From: Bacillota bacterium
Lineage (GTDB): Bacteria > Bacillota > Clostridia > Oscillospirales > Acutalibacteraceae
Direction: 5' to 3'
DNA length: 7,944 nucleotides
NCBI GenBank assembly: GCA_023401495.1
Contig: JAEXDU010000002.1
Coordinates: 1-7,944 of the forward strand
Within the stretch, counting starts at the first letter, position 1, and each line of letters starts with the position of its first letter. Below are positions 1 through 5,895 of this stretch, piece by piece. Made by a program: the position numbers and the translations under genes. The notes under the pieces are model-generated. The model made no database searches. It was not told the origin of the DNA and saw only the letters and a list, made by a program, of their open reading frames with translations.

Positions 1-237
1 ATCGTTCGATTCTATAATTGCTTCTCTCACATCGACCCGGCTTTGATAGATCGCCTCATAAGCACCAATCAAATTGTCGATCGGCGCAGTCTGTTTTTCA
101 TACAGGTAGGTATCCATGTTGTTGATATGGATCATCCCGAAGGTTCCGATCCCGCCTACGGCGAGTATCATCAGAATCATGGCGAGAAAGCCGATTGTCA
201 ATTTGCGGGATATGTTGAAATCCTTGAATTTTTTCAC
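1..237 (-). CDS. Methyl-accepting chemotaxis protein, N-terminal part (runs off left edge)
   Basis: Only the first 79 codons are present; the gene continues beyond base 1. The start is a GTG at 237, chosen because a strong AAGGAAGG Shine-Dalgarno lies about 8 nt before it. The protein opens with a short basic stretch (KKFKDFNISRKL), then a hydrophobic helix at about residues 14-36 (TIGFLAMILMILAVGGIG...), then a polar region containing NNMDTYLYEKQTAPIDNL. Signal anchor followed by a helical extracellular segment is the usual N-terminus of chemoreceptors with a four-helix-bundle (4HB_MCP) sensor domain. The signalling domain that would prove this is outside the window. The protein would sit in the inner membrane and report ligand binding to CheA/CheW. 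No sigma-28-type promoter is evident upstream, and I see no strong terminator between the integrase and this gene, so read-through from the integrase is possible. Confidence 0.75.
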   Translation of the reverse strand, partial: MKKFKDFNISRKLTIGFLAMILMILAVGGIGTFGMIHINNMDTYLYEKQTAPIDNLIGAYEAIYQSRVDVREAIIESND

Positions 238-542
238 GTATATCGCCTTCCTTTATTTGATTTGAGTGTTTTTTCGAGATCAGCCTTTTGTTTCCTGGAT
301 TCCTTTCATCCCTTCCAGAGAAACCTTAGCTTCTCTTTCATTGACACCTGTTCAAATAAATGCCTTTCTCCAATCCCATTTTTCTTTTCCTTCATTTTGG
401 CACCCCCTCAAGTAATGACTATTTTGAAAAATGTTTTTTGATCTATTTCTCTGCCGTTATGCTGCTGCCAACCGTGCAGACTTTTCCCCAGAATTCTTCT
501 CTTTACAGAGGATATAATAAAATTGGCTGACTGTTATGTAGT
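238..542. other. AT-rich intergenic stretch, no convincing gene
   Basis: Apart from the weak leader-peptide candidate at 306-395, I see no gene, tRNA or riboswitch here; in particular the conserved blocks of the cyclic-di-GMP riboswitch often found before clostridial chemoreceptors are absent. AT-rich hexamers resembling a -10 box occur on both strands around 513-519, but neither has a good -35 partner. There is no GC-rich hairpin with a T-run, so a transcript leaving the integrase gene would not obviously stop before the chemoreceptor. Confidence 0.5.
306..395 (-). CDS. Possible 29-codon leader peptide upstream of the chemoreceptor
   Basis: An ATG at 395 is preceded at 7 nt by GAGGGGG, an acceptable ribosome binding site, and opens a 29-residue reading frame (MKEKKNGIGERH...LRFLWKG) ending in TGA. 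It is charged, has no membrane segment and matches nothing I recognise. It lies about 70 nt upstream of the chemoreceptor on the same strand, so it could be a short leader or simply chance. The ribosome site is the only real support. Confidence 0.18.
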   Translation of the reverse strand: MKEKKNGIGERHLFEQVSMKEKLRFLWKG

Positions 543-561
543 GTCGCAGTTTATCTAAGAC
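543..561 (+). repeat. Left copy of perfect 19-bp inverted repeat flanking the integrase
   Basis: GTCGCAGTTTATCTAAGAC occurs here and its exact reverse complement at 1958-1976. The 19-mer is itself an imperfect palindrome: GTCGCAG and CTAAGAC pair at 5 of 7 positions around a TTTAT centre, the layout of a tyrosine-recombinase core site (two inverted half-sites and a short crossover region). Similarity outside the 19 bp is poor on both sides, and I see no target duplication. It may be a recombination site or a terminal inverted repeat. Confidence 0.8.
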
Positions 562-588
562 TGTACGCCCCCCAATCAAATTGCGGGT

Positions 589-1764
589 TTACACGGCAGG
601 TATCGCAGCCATGACGGCAGAACTGACGGCGAATGGGGAAGCTCCCATCTGTACAATATGCATTTCATTGAGCTTCTCAATCGCTTTTTTCTTTTGCTCC
701 ATGAGGGAATGCGCATAGACATTCAGCGTGATGCTGACATTGGAATGGCCCAGGATTTCGCTGAGGGTTTTAATATCTACCCCCAGCTCCAGAGCTCTTG
801 TTGCAAAGGTGTGGCGGATCGCGTGAAATTTACGTGTTCGTATCCCCGCTTTTTTCAGCAGCTTTTTATACAGCCTTTGATATACACGGGGATCAAAGGG
901 CTCGGTGCTTCCCGAAAGCACATAGCAGTTCTCTATCATCGGGCCAAGGCGGTTTTCCTCCACGAGCTTCAACAGGAATGCCGGAAGAGGGATTTTTCTG
1001 CACGAGGTTCTGCTTTTCGGGGTACCTACATAGAGCTGTGTTTTATTTCCGTCCGGCTCAAAATTCCGGATGCGTGCTACGGATCGGGAAATAGACATGG
1101 TACCGGCTTCAAAATCAATATCGCCCCACTGCAGGGCACATAGCTCGCCAAGGCGGATACCGGTGTAAAAGCAAAGAATGATCCCCAGTGCTCTTTGATC
1201 GGCTGAAGACTGTACCGCATACTCGATCAAGCGCTGTTCTTTCATAGAGAAGACCGGTATTTCTGTGCAGGGCTTTACCTTGGGAAGTGTAACCGCTTCG
1301 ATGAAAGGCGCGTATTCCGGCGATTTTTTCGAGATTTCCCGCAGGGCCGTTTTAAAAATGGACAGAATTTTTTTCTGATACGACCCAGAGATGGCCCCGT
1401 TCCCATGAATCGATCGGACAAACGCGGTGACCGATCTTTCCGACAACTGTGCGTTTTCAGGCAGGCTGAAATGAGGGATCACATATCCCTGCATGCAATA
1501 GTAATAGCTTTCATAAGTGGATGGTTTTAAACGGCTGGCCGTATCGCCCGCCAGCCATTCCTCAAATAAATCTGCGGCGTTCGTTTGCCCGCAGACCGGT
1601 ATCTGATTGGCAGCTTTGTTTTGCTCCTGAATATTCTTCATTTTTGCACGGACATCCCGATAGGTTTTGGCGTAAAAGTATTGATACTTTCCCTCCGGGT
1701 TGATGACTCTCCCTTCCCATCGTCCGTCTTTTCGTTTGTAGATGTTTTCTCCTTTGCGTGCCAT
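589..1764 (-). CDS. Tyrosine site-specific recombinase / integrase
   Basis: This is a complete 391-residue integrase of the lambda-Int/Tn916-Int family, which cuts and rejoins DNA through a covalent 3'-phosphotyrosine. I place the start at the ATG at 1764 rather than the in-frame ATG at 1845, because AAAGGAG lies 10 nt before it and the protein then begins MARKGENIYKRKDGRWEGRV, the usual opening of the arm-binding domain of clostridial integrases. A core-binding SAM-like domain follows at about residues 60-165. The catalytic domain holds all expected residues: R204 (TGIRLGE), K250 (TPKSR), H314 and R317 (HAIRHTFATR), H340 (LGHSN) and nucleophile Y350 (LNVYAHS). It therefore looks active. No excisionase, relaxase or phage gene lies next to it. 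A perfect 19-bp inverted repeat flanks it 27 nt beyond the stop codon and about 190 nt upstream of the start. Which site it acts on cannot be proven here. Confidence 0.95.
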   Translation of the reverse strand: MARKGENIYKRKDGRWEGRVINPEGKYQYFYAKTYRDVRAKMKNIQEQNKAANQIPVCGQTNAADLFEEWLAGDTASRLKPSTYESYYYCMQGYVIPHFSLPENAQLSERSVTAFVRSIHGNGAISGSYQKKILSIFKTALREISKKSPEYAPFIEAVTLPKVKPCTEIPVFSMKEQRLIEYAVQSSADQRALGIILCFYTGIRLGELCALQWGDIDFEAGTMSISRSVARIRNFEPDGNKTQLYVGTPKSRTSCRKIPLPAFLLKLVEENRLGPMIENCYVLSGSTEPFDPRVYQRLYKKLLKKAGIRTRKFHAIRHTFATRALELGVDIKTLSEILGHSNVSITLNVYAHSLMEQKKKAIEKLNEMHIVQMGASPFAVSSAVMAAIPAV

Positions 1765-1809
1765 TTCCTGATGACTCCTTTCAGATGTGACGCTTGTGCT
1801 GACGGCGCA

Positions 1810-1831
1810 TTTTTTCGTACAGACGAAAAAA
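1810..1831 (-). repeat. 9-bp hairpin in the integrase leader
   Basis: TTTTTTCGT and ACGAAAAAA pair perfectly around a 4-nt loop, about 45 nt upstream of the integrase start, inside the leader predicted from the promoter at 1914-1943. The stem is mostly A-T, so it is a weak RNA hairpin. It could act in translation or mRNA stability, or be a protein-binding site for the recombinase. Confidence 0.5.
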
Positions 1832-1913
1832 TCCGCGTTTTTCACTAAAATTCATCTGATTATCGTCCGCAATGCTTGTTTTTTTAGCGAGATTGACAAG
1901 CGAAACCAGATCA

Positions 1914-1943
1914 TATATAATGAAAATTGTCGTAGTGTGTCAA
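1914..1943 (-). promoter_or_regulatory. Predicted sigma-A promoter of the integrase
   Basis: On the minus strand a consensus TTGACA (1938-1943) is followed after 18 nt by TATATA (1914-1919). It points at the integrase and predicts a leader of about 140 nt. It lies just inside the right 19-bp repeat, so inversion between the repeats would move promoter and gene together. Confidence 0.6.
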
Positions 1944-1957
1944 ACTGAGGGGTCTCG

Positions 1958-1976
1958 GTCTTAGATAAACTGCGAC
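1958..1976 (-). repeat. Right copy of perfect 19-bp inverted repeat flanking the integrase
   Basis: GTCTTAGATAAACTGCGAC is the exact reverse complement of 543-561. Together the copies enclose about 1.4 kb containing only the integrase and its promoter. The neighbouring bases (inner CGAGACCCCTCAG, outer TGTTTTTTGTCC) differ from those of the left copy. Confidence 0.8.
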
Positions 1977-2110
1977 TGTTTTTTGTCCATTTGAGCATTT
2001 TCAGGGAATCAAAAAAGCTGCTTCGGCAGGCATGATCTGCAGCAGAAAGTACTGTTTGGTGAGCTGAAAGCAAGCTAAAAAATAATGGTATTTTCCGTTC
2101 TGCACAATAA

Positions 2111-2171
2111 TACAGATCAAGAAATTCCTTCCCCATTTTGCAAATTGGGAAAGAGAATCTCTTGATCTGTA
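2111..2171. repeat. 61-bp near-perfect palindrome
   Basis: The outer 12 bp (TACAGATCAAGA at 2111-2122 and its reverse complement at 2160-2171) match exactly. The symmetry then continues inward to the centre at about 2140/2141 with roughly four mismatches and one gap, leaving essentially no loop. There is no T-run on either side and the outer stem is not GC-rich, so it is not a typical intrinsic terminator. A palindromic miniature element, a cruciform or large protein-binding site, or a recombination scar are the options. Confidence 0.75.
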
Positions 2172-2196
2172 CTTTTACCATCAGAAAGCTCCCCGC

Positions 2197-2381
2197 CGAT
2201 TCACTTGAATAGTCGGGTCTCTTCTGCCTCTGTCGGTATCACACAGTTTGGAAAATTGCTTTCACTGCCCGGACTGGTTGTCTTCTTTCTGTCCTATAGT
2301 AGTAATCGATCGCATTGAGGGGATATTCCATGCTTTTTTCCAATTTTTGTTAACTTTCTATTCAAGCTGCCGAGTGAATCG
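2197..2381. repeat. Small interrupted inverted repeat
   Basis: CGATTCACTTGAATAG at 2197-2212 reappears in reverse complement at 2358-2381, but with an 8-base insertion between its CGATTCACT and TGAATAG blocks. The similarity stops sharply outside. It could be the ends of a degraded miniature element or coincidence. Confidence 0.35.
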
Positions 2382-2407
2382 CCTTCACACGATAGCATTG
2401 GGAACAA

Positions 2408-2457
2408 AAAAGAAAGCCGTCCCGGTTCCGTGAAGGGAATCGGGACGGCTTTCTTTT
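2408..2457. terminator. Strong, probably bidirectional intrinsic terminator
   Basis: A perfect 17-bp stem (AAAAGAAAGCCGTCCCG at 2408-2424 with 2441-2457) is extended by an inner TTCC/GGAA pairing. On the minus strand it is followed by a TTTTTT run, just after the oxidoreductase stop codon, so it ends the isomerase-oxidoreductase operon. The run of T in the other arm suggests it also works for rightward transcripts from the integrase side. Confidence 0.9.
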
Positions 2458-2462
2458 GATTT

Positions 2463-3470
2463 TTACAAATTTATCAGTATGTTTTTATCCGCGGATTCAT
2501 GGATGGCGTCGATGATTCTGGTCAGCTCATAAGTAAAGTCCAGACTGACGTCAAATTCGATTTTCCCGTTCAGAACATCCGCGATATGGTCGTAAATCTC
2601 CTCCGGTTTGGAGAGGGTTTCCACCGTGTACTCTGTTGTGTCTACGTTAAAATCACATCTGTAAGCGTCGGGGTCCTGATTTTCGGGGTAAGAAATCACA
2701 TCTACCTGCGCTTTGGTGTCGCGCATGGTGATGGTGCCCTTCTCCCCGCGGATGATCCAGTTGGGCAGGGTATCCGTAGAAATATTATGCTCCACGTTGA
2801 CCAGCACGCCGCTCTCCGACTTCATCATCGCGAAGAACATATCTTCCATATCGCCCGGGTTGATGATCTGTTTTTTACACGAATACACCTGCCGGATGGG
2901 CTCGCCCACCAGATCCATTACCCCGGCCACCAGATGCGGGCCCCAATTGTAAAGATATCCGCCGCCGTATTCGCGGTACATCTGCCAGTCGCTGCGCTTG
3001 CCGAACGTATACTGGCTGCGCTGAATCTCGAACACCTTGCCGATGGTACCTTTATCGGTCAGCTCTTTGAGCAGTCTCTGGTCATACGCCCAGTGAAGCT
3101 GCATCCAGGGCAGCACCACGCCGTTCTTCTGCCGGATGACCTCCATCAGTTCATCCGCCTCTTTCACATTCATGACCCACGGCTTGGTGATCAGCACGCG
3201 TTTACCGGCGTTGACCAAATCCTTTACAATGTTAAAGTGCGTACAGCTGGTGGTGAGAACGATGGCAAAATCATATTCCGCGGACTGTACAAATTCTTCA
3301 TACGAACCGAACACCCGGCATCCCTCAAAATTGCCGGCCATCTCCTGTGCGCGCTCGGGAATCAGATCATAGGTGCCCACGATCTGAAATTGTGGATTCT
3401 CCAGCAGAATGGGCAGATGCAGCGCATTTGCCGTTCTGCCGCAGCCAATGATTGCGGTTTTGATAGACAT
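2463..3470 (-). CDS. Gfo/Idh/MocA family NAD(P)-dependent oxidoreductase
   Basis: The 335-residue protein has the length and two-domain plan of this family, cytosolic dehydrogenases acting on sugars, cyclitols and their derivatives. The N-terminal Rossmann fold begins AIIGCGRTANALHLP (residues 6-20, the glycine-rich nucleotide loop) and has D35 at the end of the second strand (VGTYD), typical of NAD(H) preference. K96 in ITKPW takes the place of the lysine in the usual EKP motif. The C-terminal alpha/beta domain contains GGGYLYNWGPHL (169-180): H179 is the conserved catalytic histidine, but the aspartate four residues earlier in inositol dehydrogenase is N175 here. The start at 3470 has GGGAGG 8 nt upstream. 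It is the second gene of an operon, 70 nt after the TIM-barrel isomerase gene, and is followed by the terminator at 2408-2457. The substrate is not deducible; the neighbours suggest a sugar- or cyclitol-like compound. Confidence 0.92.
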   Translation of the reverse strand: MSIKTAIIGCGRTANALHLPILLENPQFQIVGTYDLIPERAQEMAGNFEGCRVFGSYEEFVQSAEYDFAIVLTTSCTHFNIVKDLVNAGKRVLITKPWVMNVKEADELMEVIRQKNGVVLPWMQLHWAYDQRLLKELTDKGTIGKVFEIQRSQYTFGKRSDWQMYREYGGGYLYNWGPHLVAGVMDLVGEPIRQVYSCKKQIINPGDMEDMFFAMMKSESGVLVNVEHNISTDTLPNWIIRGEKGTITMRDTKAQVDVISYPENQDPDAYRCDFNVDTTEYTVETLSKPEEIYDHIADVLNGKIEFDVSLDFTYELTRIIDAIHESADKNILINL

Positions 3471-3540
3471 GACGATTTCCTCCCTAAAATCTATTCTGTT
3501 GACAGGCCGATTCCAATTCCCCTGTTTTGAATTCCCCGTT

Positions 3541-4338
3541 TTACTGAAGCTGAGCCTTTAAAAGGCTGAGCGCCTTGCCCATGCTTTCCGGCCCGATTCC
3601 GCCTTTTGCTTCAAAGCTGATCGTTTTGTCGTATCCCTTTTCCGCCAGAATCTTCAGCACGGCGCTGACCTCTTGGCTGTAGCCGTCCTCCGGCAGGATG
3701 CGGTCTTTTTCCGCCACATGAACATGATTGAGGCTCGAATAGCACTGGTACAAATACTGCGGGTCCTCCGCGTTGTAGGCCATGTGCATGGTATCCGCCA
3801 GCATGGCGACGTAGGGGGAATCCACCCTGCGCACAAGCTCCATGGCCTCCGGCAGGGTAATGATGAAATTGCAGGGGCCGCTGTAAATGGCCTCCATCAC
3901 GATGAGGATGTCGTATTTGGCGCACAGCGGGATGACGCATTCCTTCAGAACCGCTGTCAGCTGCTGGTAGCCCTCCTCCTCAGAAACGCCTTCCGGCAGA
4001 TTTCTGGCCGGGCAGCTGCCGAATACGATCTTCTTCGTTCCCAGCCGGTGCGCCCGCCCCATGGCGCGCTCCAGATAGTCGCGGATGACACCGTGATCCG
4101 CGTTCGGGCCGGTCAGACGGACCCTCTCCGGGAAAAAGTTGCAGCAAACATCGTTAGAAAGCCCGATTTCTTTCATCCCGGACACCATTTCCTCAAAGGC
4201 TTCCTCCGAAAGGGATTCGATCAGCATCAGCGGAAACTCCGCAAAATCATACCCCGCTTTTTTGATGCGACGCAGCAAATCGTAATCTACCGCTGTTCTT
4301 GTCGCCGCCGCAAAATCCGTACAAAATCCAAATTTCAT
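3541..4338 (-). CDS. Sugar phosphate isomerase/epimerase-type TIM-barrel protein
   Basis: The 265-residue protein belongs to the AP_endonuc_2-fold family (xylose-isomerase-like TIM barrels: IolE, IolI, tagatose and psicose epimerases and many uncharacterised enzymes). I set the start at the ATG at 4338 (MKFGFCTDF), because GGGAGGAG lies 8 nt upstream and the alternative start at 4455 would add a 39-residue tail that crosses the promoter. The likely metal-binding set is visible: E149 (VMEAIYSG), D182 and H185 (LADTMHM), H207 (NHVHVAEKD) and E243 (SFEAKGG), which fits a divalent-metal isomerase or epimerase. It is the first gene of the operon with the Gfo/Idh/MocA oxidoreductase, a pairing well known from inositol and unusual-sugar catabolism, and it is divergent from the regulator. 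The exact reaction (isomerase, epimerase or dehydratase) cannot be told from sequence alone. Confidence 0.9.
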   Translation of the reverse strand: MKFGFCTDFAAATRTAVDYDLLRRIKKAGYDFAEFPLMLIESLSEEAFEEMVSGMKEIGLSNDVCCNFFPERVRLTGPNADHGVIRDYLERAMGRAHRLGTKKIVFGSCPARNLPEGVSEEEGYQQLTAVLKECVIPLCAKYDILIVMEAIYSGPCNFIITLPEAMELVRRVDSPYVAMLADTMHMAYNAEDPQYLYQCYSSLNHVHVAEKDRILPEDGYSQEVSAVLKILAEKGYDKTISFEAKGGIGPESMGKALSLLKAQLQ

Positions 4339-4387
4339 GTCTCGTGCTCCTCCCTGCTTCGTTTTTCCGATTCTGTTTTGTGCCTTC

Positions 4388-4417
4388 ATTATAAAATCGC
4401 CCGGATGGAAACGACAA
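4388..4417 (-). promoter_or_regulatory. Promoter of the isomerase-oxidoreductase operon
   Basis: On the minus strand TTGTCG (4412-4417) is followed after 18 nt by a perfect TATAAT (4388-4393), about 50 nt upstream of the isomerase start. A sequence resembling the left half of a CcpA cre site (ATGGAAACGACAAGG, from 4405 on the plus strand) overlaps the -35 box. Its left half and CG core fit the consensus but its right half is poor, so carbon-catabolite repression is only a suggestion. Confidence 0.75.
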
Positions 4418-4441
4418 GGCGAATTTCCCGCCGCAATAGTC

Positions 4442-4467
4442 ACAAAAATTATCATTGACCGTTTTGT
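4442..4467. promoter_or_regulatory. Possible operator between the divergent genes
   Basis: ACAAAA (4442-4447) and TTTTGT (4462-4467) form an interrupted dyad spanning the -35 box of the regulator promoter. Its position would suit autoregulation, but the half-sites are short and AT-rich, so chance is a real alternative. Confidence 0.25.
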
Positions 4468-4483
4468 TTATCTGGTATATAAT
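4455..4483 (+). promoter_or_regulatory. Promoter of the regulator gene
   Basis: TTGACC (4455-4460), a 17-nt spacer and a perfect TATAAT (4478-4483) form a near-consensus sigma-A promoter, giving a leader of about 25 nt. It is back to back with the isomerase promoter, with about 40 nt between the two -35 boxes. Confidence 0.85.
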
Positions 4484-4515
4484 AATAAATTATCTAAAAA
4501 TGGAGGGAATCCGCC

Positions 4516-5661
4516 TTGGAATCCAACGGTATTTTTGTGCTGGTAGAGCCCGCCTATGTCATGCCCGTATGGTTTGAAAAAGGGCTTCTTGGCCTGCAGA
4601 AATCCGCCGCCAAAAAGCGCCTGCCGCTCCATTTGATCAGCCCGGAGGAGCTTTCTGACTGCCGGGGAAAAACCAAATCCGCCATTGTGGTTTCCTCCCG
4701 CAGCGACTGGACGCTCGGCGTGCTTTCCCGGCTGCGGAACTGCGGGATCAAGCCGATCCTGATCGGTACGGTTCCGGAGGAATTCGGCGAAACGATCAGC
4801 GCCGTGATTTTTAATCAGAACGCGTTTATGGAAACGATCGTCTGTTACCTGTACCAGTGCGGGCGGCGAAAGCCGGCGCTGGTGGGGATCAACAGCAACT
4901 CCAGCAACGACAACACCAAATACCACACGTTTCTTTCCGTCACGGAATCCCTGAAAATGGAGGCTGGAAAAGAGGACGTGTTTTTGATCGACGACGATAT
5001 TATCGGCGCCATCGAGCTGTTTTGCGAGAACAGCCAGAAGTACGACTGCGCGATCTGCCCGAACGACTACATTGCTGTCTGTCTTCTGGAGGCCGCGCGT
5101 CGGCATAAAATCAAGGTGCCGGAATCGCTCTACGTGGTCGGGATGGGAAATATGCTGGTAAGCATGTGCTCTACCCCTGCGCTGACCACGTTTCAGCATA
5201 ATTATTTTGAAGTCGGCGTACAGGCGGTAAACCTTTGGGACTTGCTGGAACACAACCCCAATCTGGACGCGATCAATATTCTTCTGCACGGGGAGCTGGT
5301 GTGCCGCGGCAGCACCGCGTACCAGAACCCGCCGCCGTACGAGAGCTTTCACAGCAGCACGGCCCGCGAGCATCCCGAGCTTTCGATCGGCAAGGTGAAC
5401 CGCACCATCCGCGGGCTGGAAAACTGCCTGCTCCAGTGCGATCAGCTGGATTTTGGGATCATCCGGGAGATCATTCTCGGCAGCAGTCTGGAGGACACGG
5501 CGGAGGCCCTGTTTATTTCGCAGGGTACCCTGCGCTACCGCCTGAAAAAGATGTATCAGGCCGCGGGGGTTTCCTCCCGCCAGGAGCTGGAACGAATCCT
5601 GAAACGGTACGTCACCAACCACCAGGCGTTTGACGAGCTGCTGAATGCCCCTGTCCCCTGA
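4516..5661 (+). CDS. Transcriptional regulator: PBP/LacI-like sensor domain with C-terminal GerE/LuxR-like HTH
   Basis: The 381-residue protein starts at a TTG (4516); GGAGGG at 8 nt upstream decides this. Residues 5-270 resemble the periplasmic-binding-protein-like effector domain of LacI/GalR and XylR regulators: a VLVEPAYVMPVWFEKGLLGLQKSA opening, KSAIVVSSR, KPALVGINSN, DCAICPNDYIAVCLLEAARRHKIKVPESLYVVGMGN, then PALTTFQHNYFEVGVQAVNLW. In LacI proteins an N-terminal HTH precedes this body; here there is none. Instead the end (about 321-363, LEDTAEALFISQGTLRYRL...GVSSRQELERIL) looks like a four-helix GerE/LuxR-type DNA-binding domain, reached through a linker with a PPPYESFHSS stretch. It is cytosolic and probably senses a small polar ligand. 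It is divergent from the isomerase operon and immediately upstream of the glycyl radical enzyme operon, so it most likely controls both. Whether it activates or represses is not visible; LuxR-type domains most often activate. Confidence 0.85.
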   Translation: MESNGIFVLVEPAYVMPVWFEKGLLGLQKSAAKKRLPLHLISPEELSDCRGKTKSAIVVSSRSDWTLGVLSRLRNCGIKPILIGTVPEEFGETISAVIFNQNAFMETIVCYLYQCGRRKPALVGINSNSSNDNTKYHTFLSVTESLKMEAGKEDVFLIDDDIIGAIELFCENSQKYDCAICPNDYIAVCLLEAARRHKIKVPESLYVVGMGNMLVSMCSTPALTTFQHNYFEVGVQAVNLWDLLEHNPNLDAINILLHGELVCRGSTAYQNPPPYESFHSSTAREHPELSIGKVNRTIRGLENCLLQCDQLDFGIIREIILGSSLEDTAEALFISQGTLRYRLKKMYQAAGVSSRQELERILKRYVTNHQAFDELLNAPVP

Positions 5662-5745
5662 CTTATATCTGTAAAAACACTTCCCCGTGAATCCGCCGCG
5701 GAATCGCCGGGACTCCACTTATCATCGTAATCATTTCACTTTTCT

Positions 5746-5786
5746 AAAAAGCCGCAGGATACGTTTACCGTATCCTGCGGCTTTTT
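5746..5786 (+). terminator. Perfect 18-bp intrinsic terminator after the regulator
   Basis: AAAAAGCCGCAGGATACG (5746-5763) pairs completely with 5769-5786 around a 5-nt loop and ends in TTTTT. It isolates the regulator transcript from the activase operon, so the latter needs its own promoter. The A-run on the left makes it potentially bidirectional. Confidence 0.93.
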
Positions 5787-5895
5787 GACGTTCCGGGACA
5801 AAAGCGCGTTTTTCCGTGCCGGATGCCTCGAATCAAACGACCCCGGCAACCGGTGGGATTTTACAAAACCCTAAAAAACGCAAATATTCAAACTC

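Larger units (their letters stand above)
1977..2407. other. Gene-poor AT-rich region with palindromes
   Basis: No open frame here is convincing. The longest on the minus strand (starting at 2181) has a passable GGGAG ribosome site, but it has no recognisable family and runs through the 61-bp palindrome and the right 19-bp repeat. A small CTGC-TTCG-GCAG hairpin at 2018-2029, followed on the minus strand by six T, could be a weak terminator for leftward transcripts. The region may be debris of an earlier insertion. Confidence 0.45.

Noticed and set aside
43..441. 132-codon plus-strand open frame opposite the chemoreceptor start
   Set aside because: The minus strand here encodes a typical chemoreceptor N-terminus with a strong ribosome site; the plus-strand product has no recognisable features.
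238..588. Cyclic-di-GMP riboswitch or sigma-28 promoter before the chemoreceptor
   Set aside because: Neither the conserved riboswitch blocks nor a TAAA-N15-GCCGATAA-like promoter could be found.
1765..1845. 27-residue upstream extension of the integrase
   Set aside because: It would run through the leader hairpin, lacks a ribosome site, and the family's usual N-terminus begins at the ATG at 1764, which has AAAGGAG upstream.
543..1976. Classical insertion sequence with target-site duplication
   Set aside because: The bases just outside the two 19-bp copies do not form a direct repeat, and the only gene is a tyrosine integrase rather than a DDE transposase; kept open only as an alternative.
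1852..2181. 109-codon minus-strand open frame with a GGGAG site
   Set aside because: No recognisable family. It spans the 61-bp palindrome, the right 19-bp repeat and the integrase promoter, so it is more likely chance in gene-poor DNA.
2248..2433. 61-codon plus-strand open frame
   Set aside because: It has no ribosome site or family resemblance and runs into the terminator hairpin at 2408-2457.
2499..3530. 343-codon plus-strand open frame opposite the oxidoreductase
   Set aside because: It is antisense to a clear Gfo/Idh/MocA protein, has no family resemblance, and would need to read through that gene's ribosome site region.
4468..5718. 416-codon open frame antisense to the regulator
   Set aside because: Its frame is kept open by the codon bias of the well-supported regulator on the other strand, its composition is odd (rich in R, Q, H), and it would cross the terminal non-coding sequence and the TTG start region.
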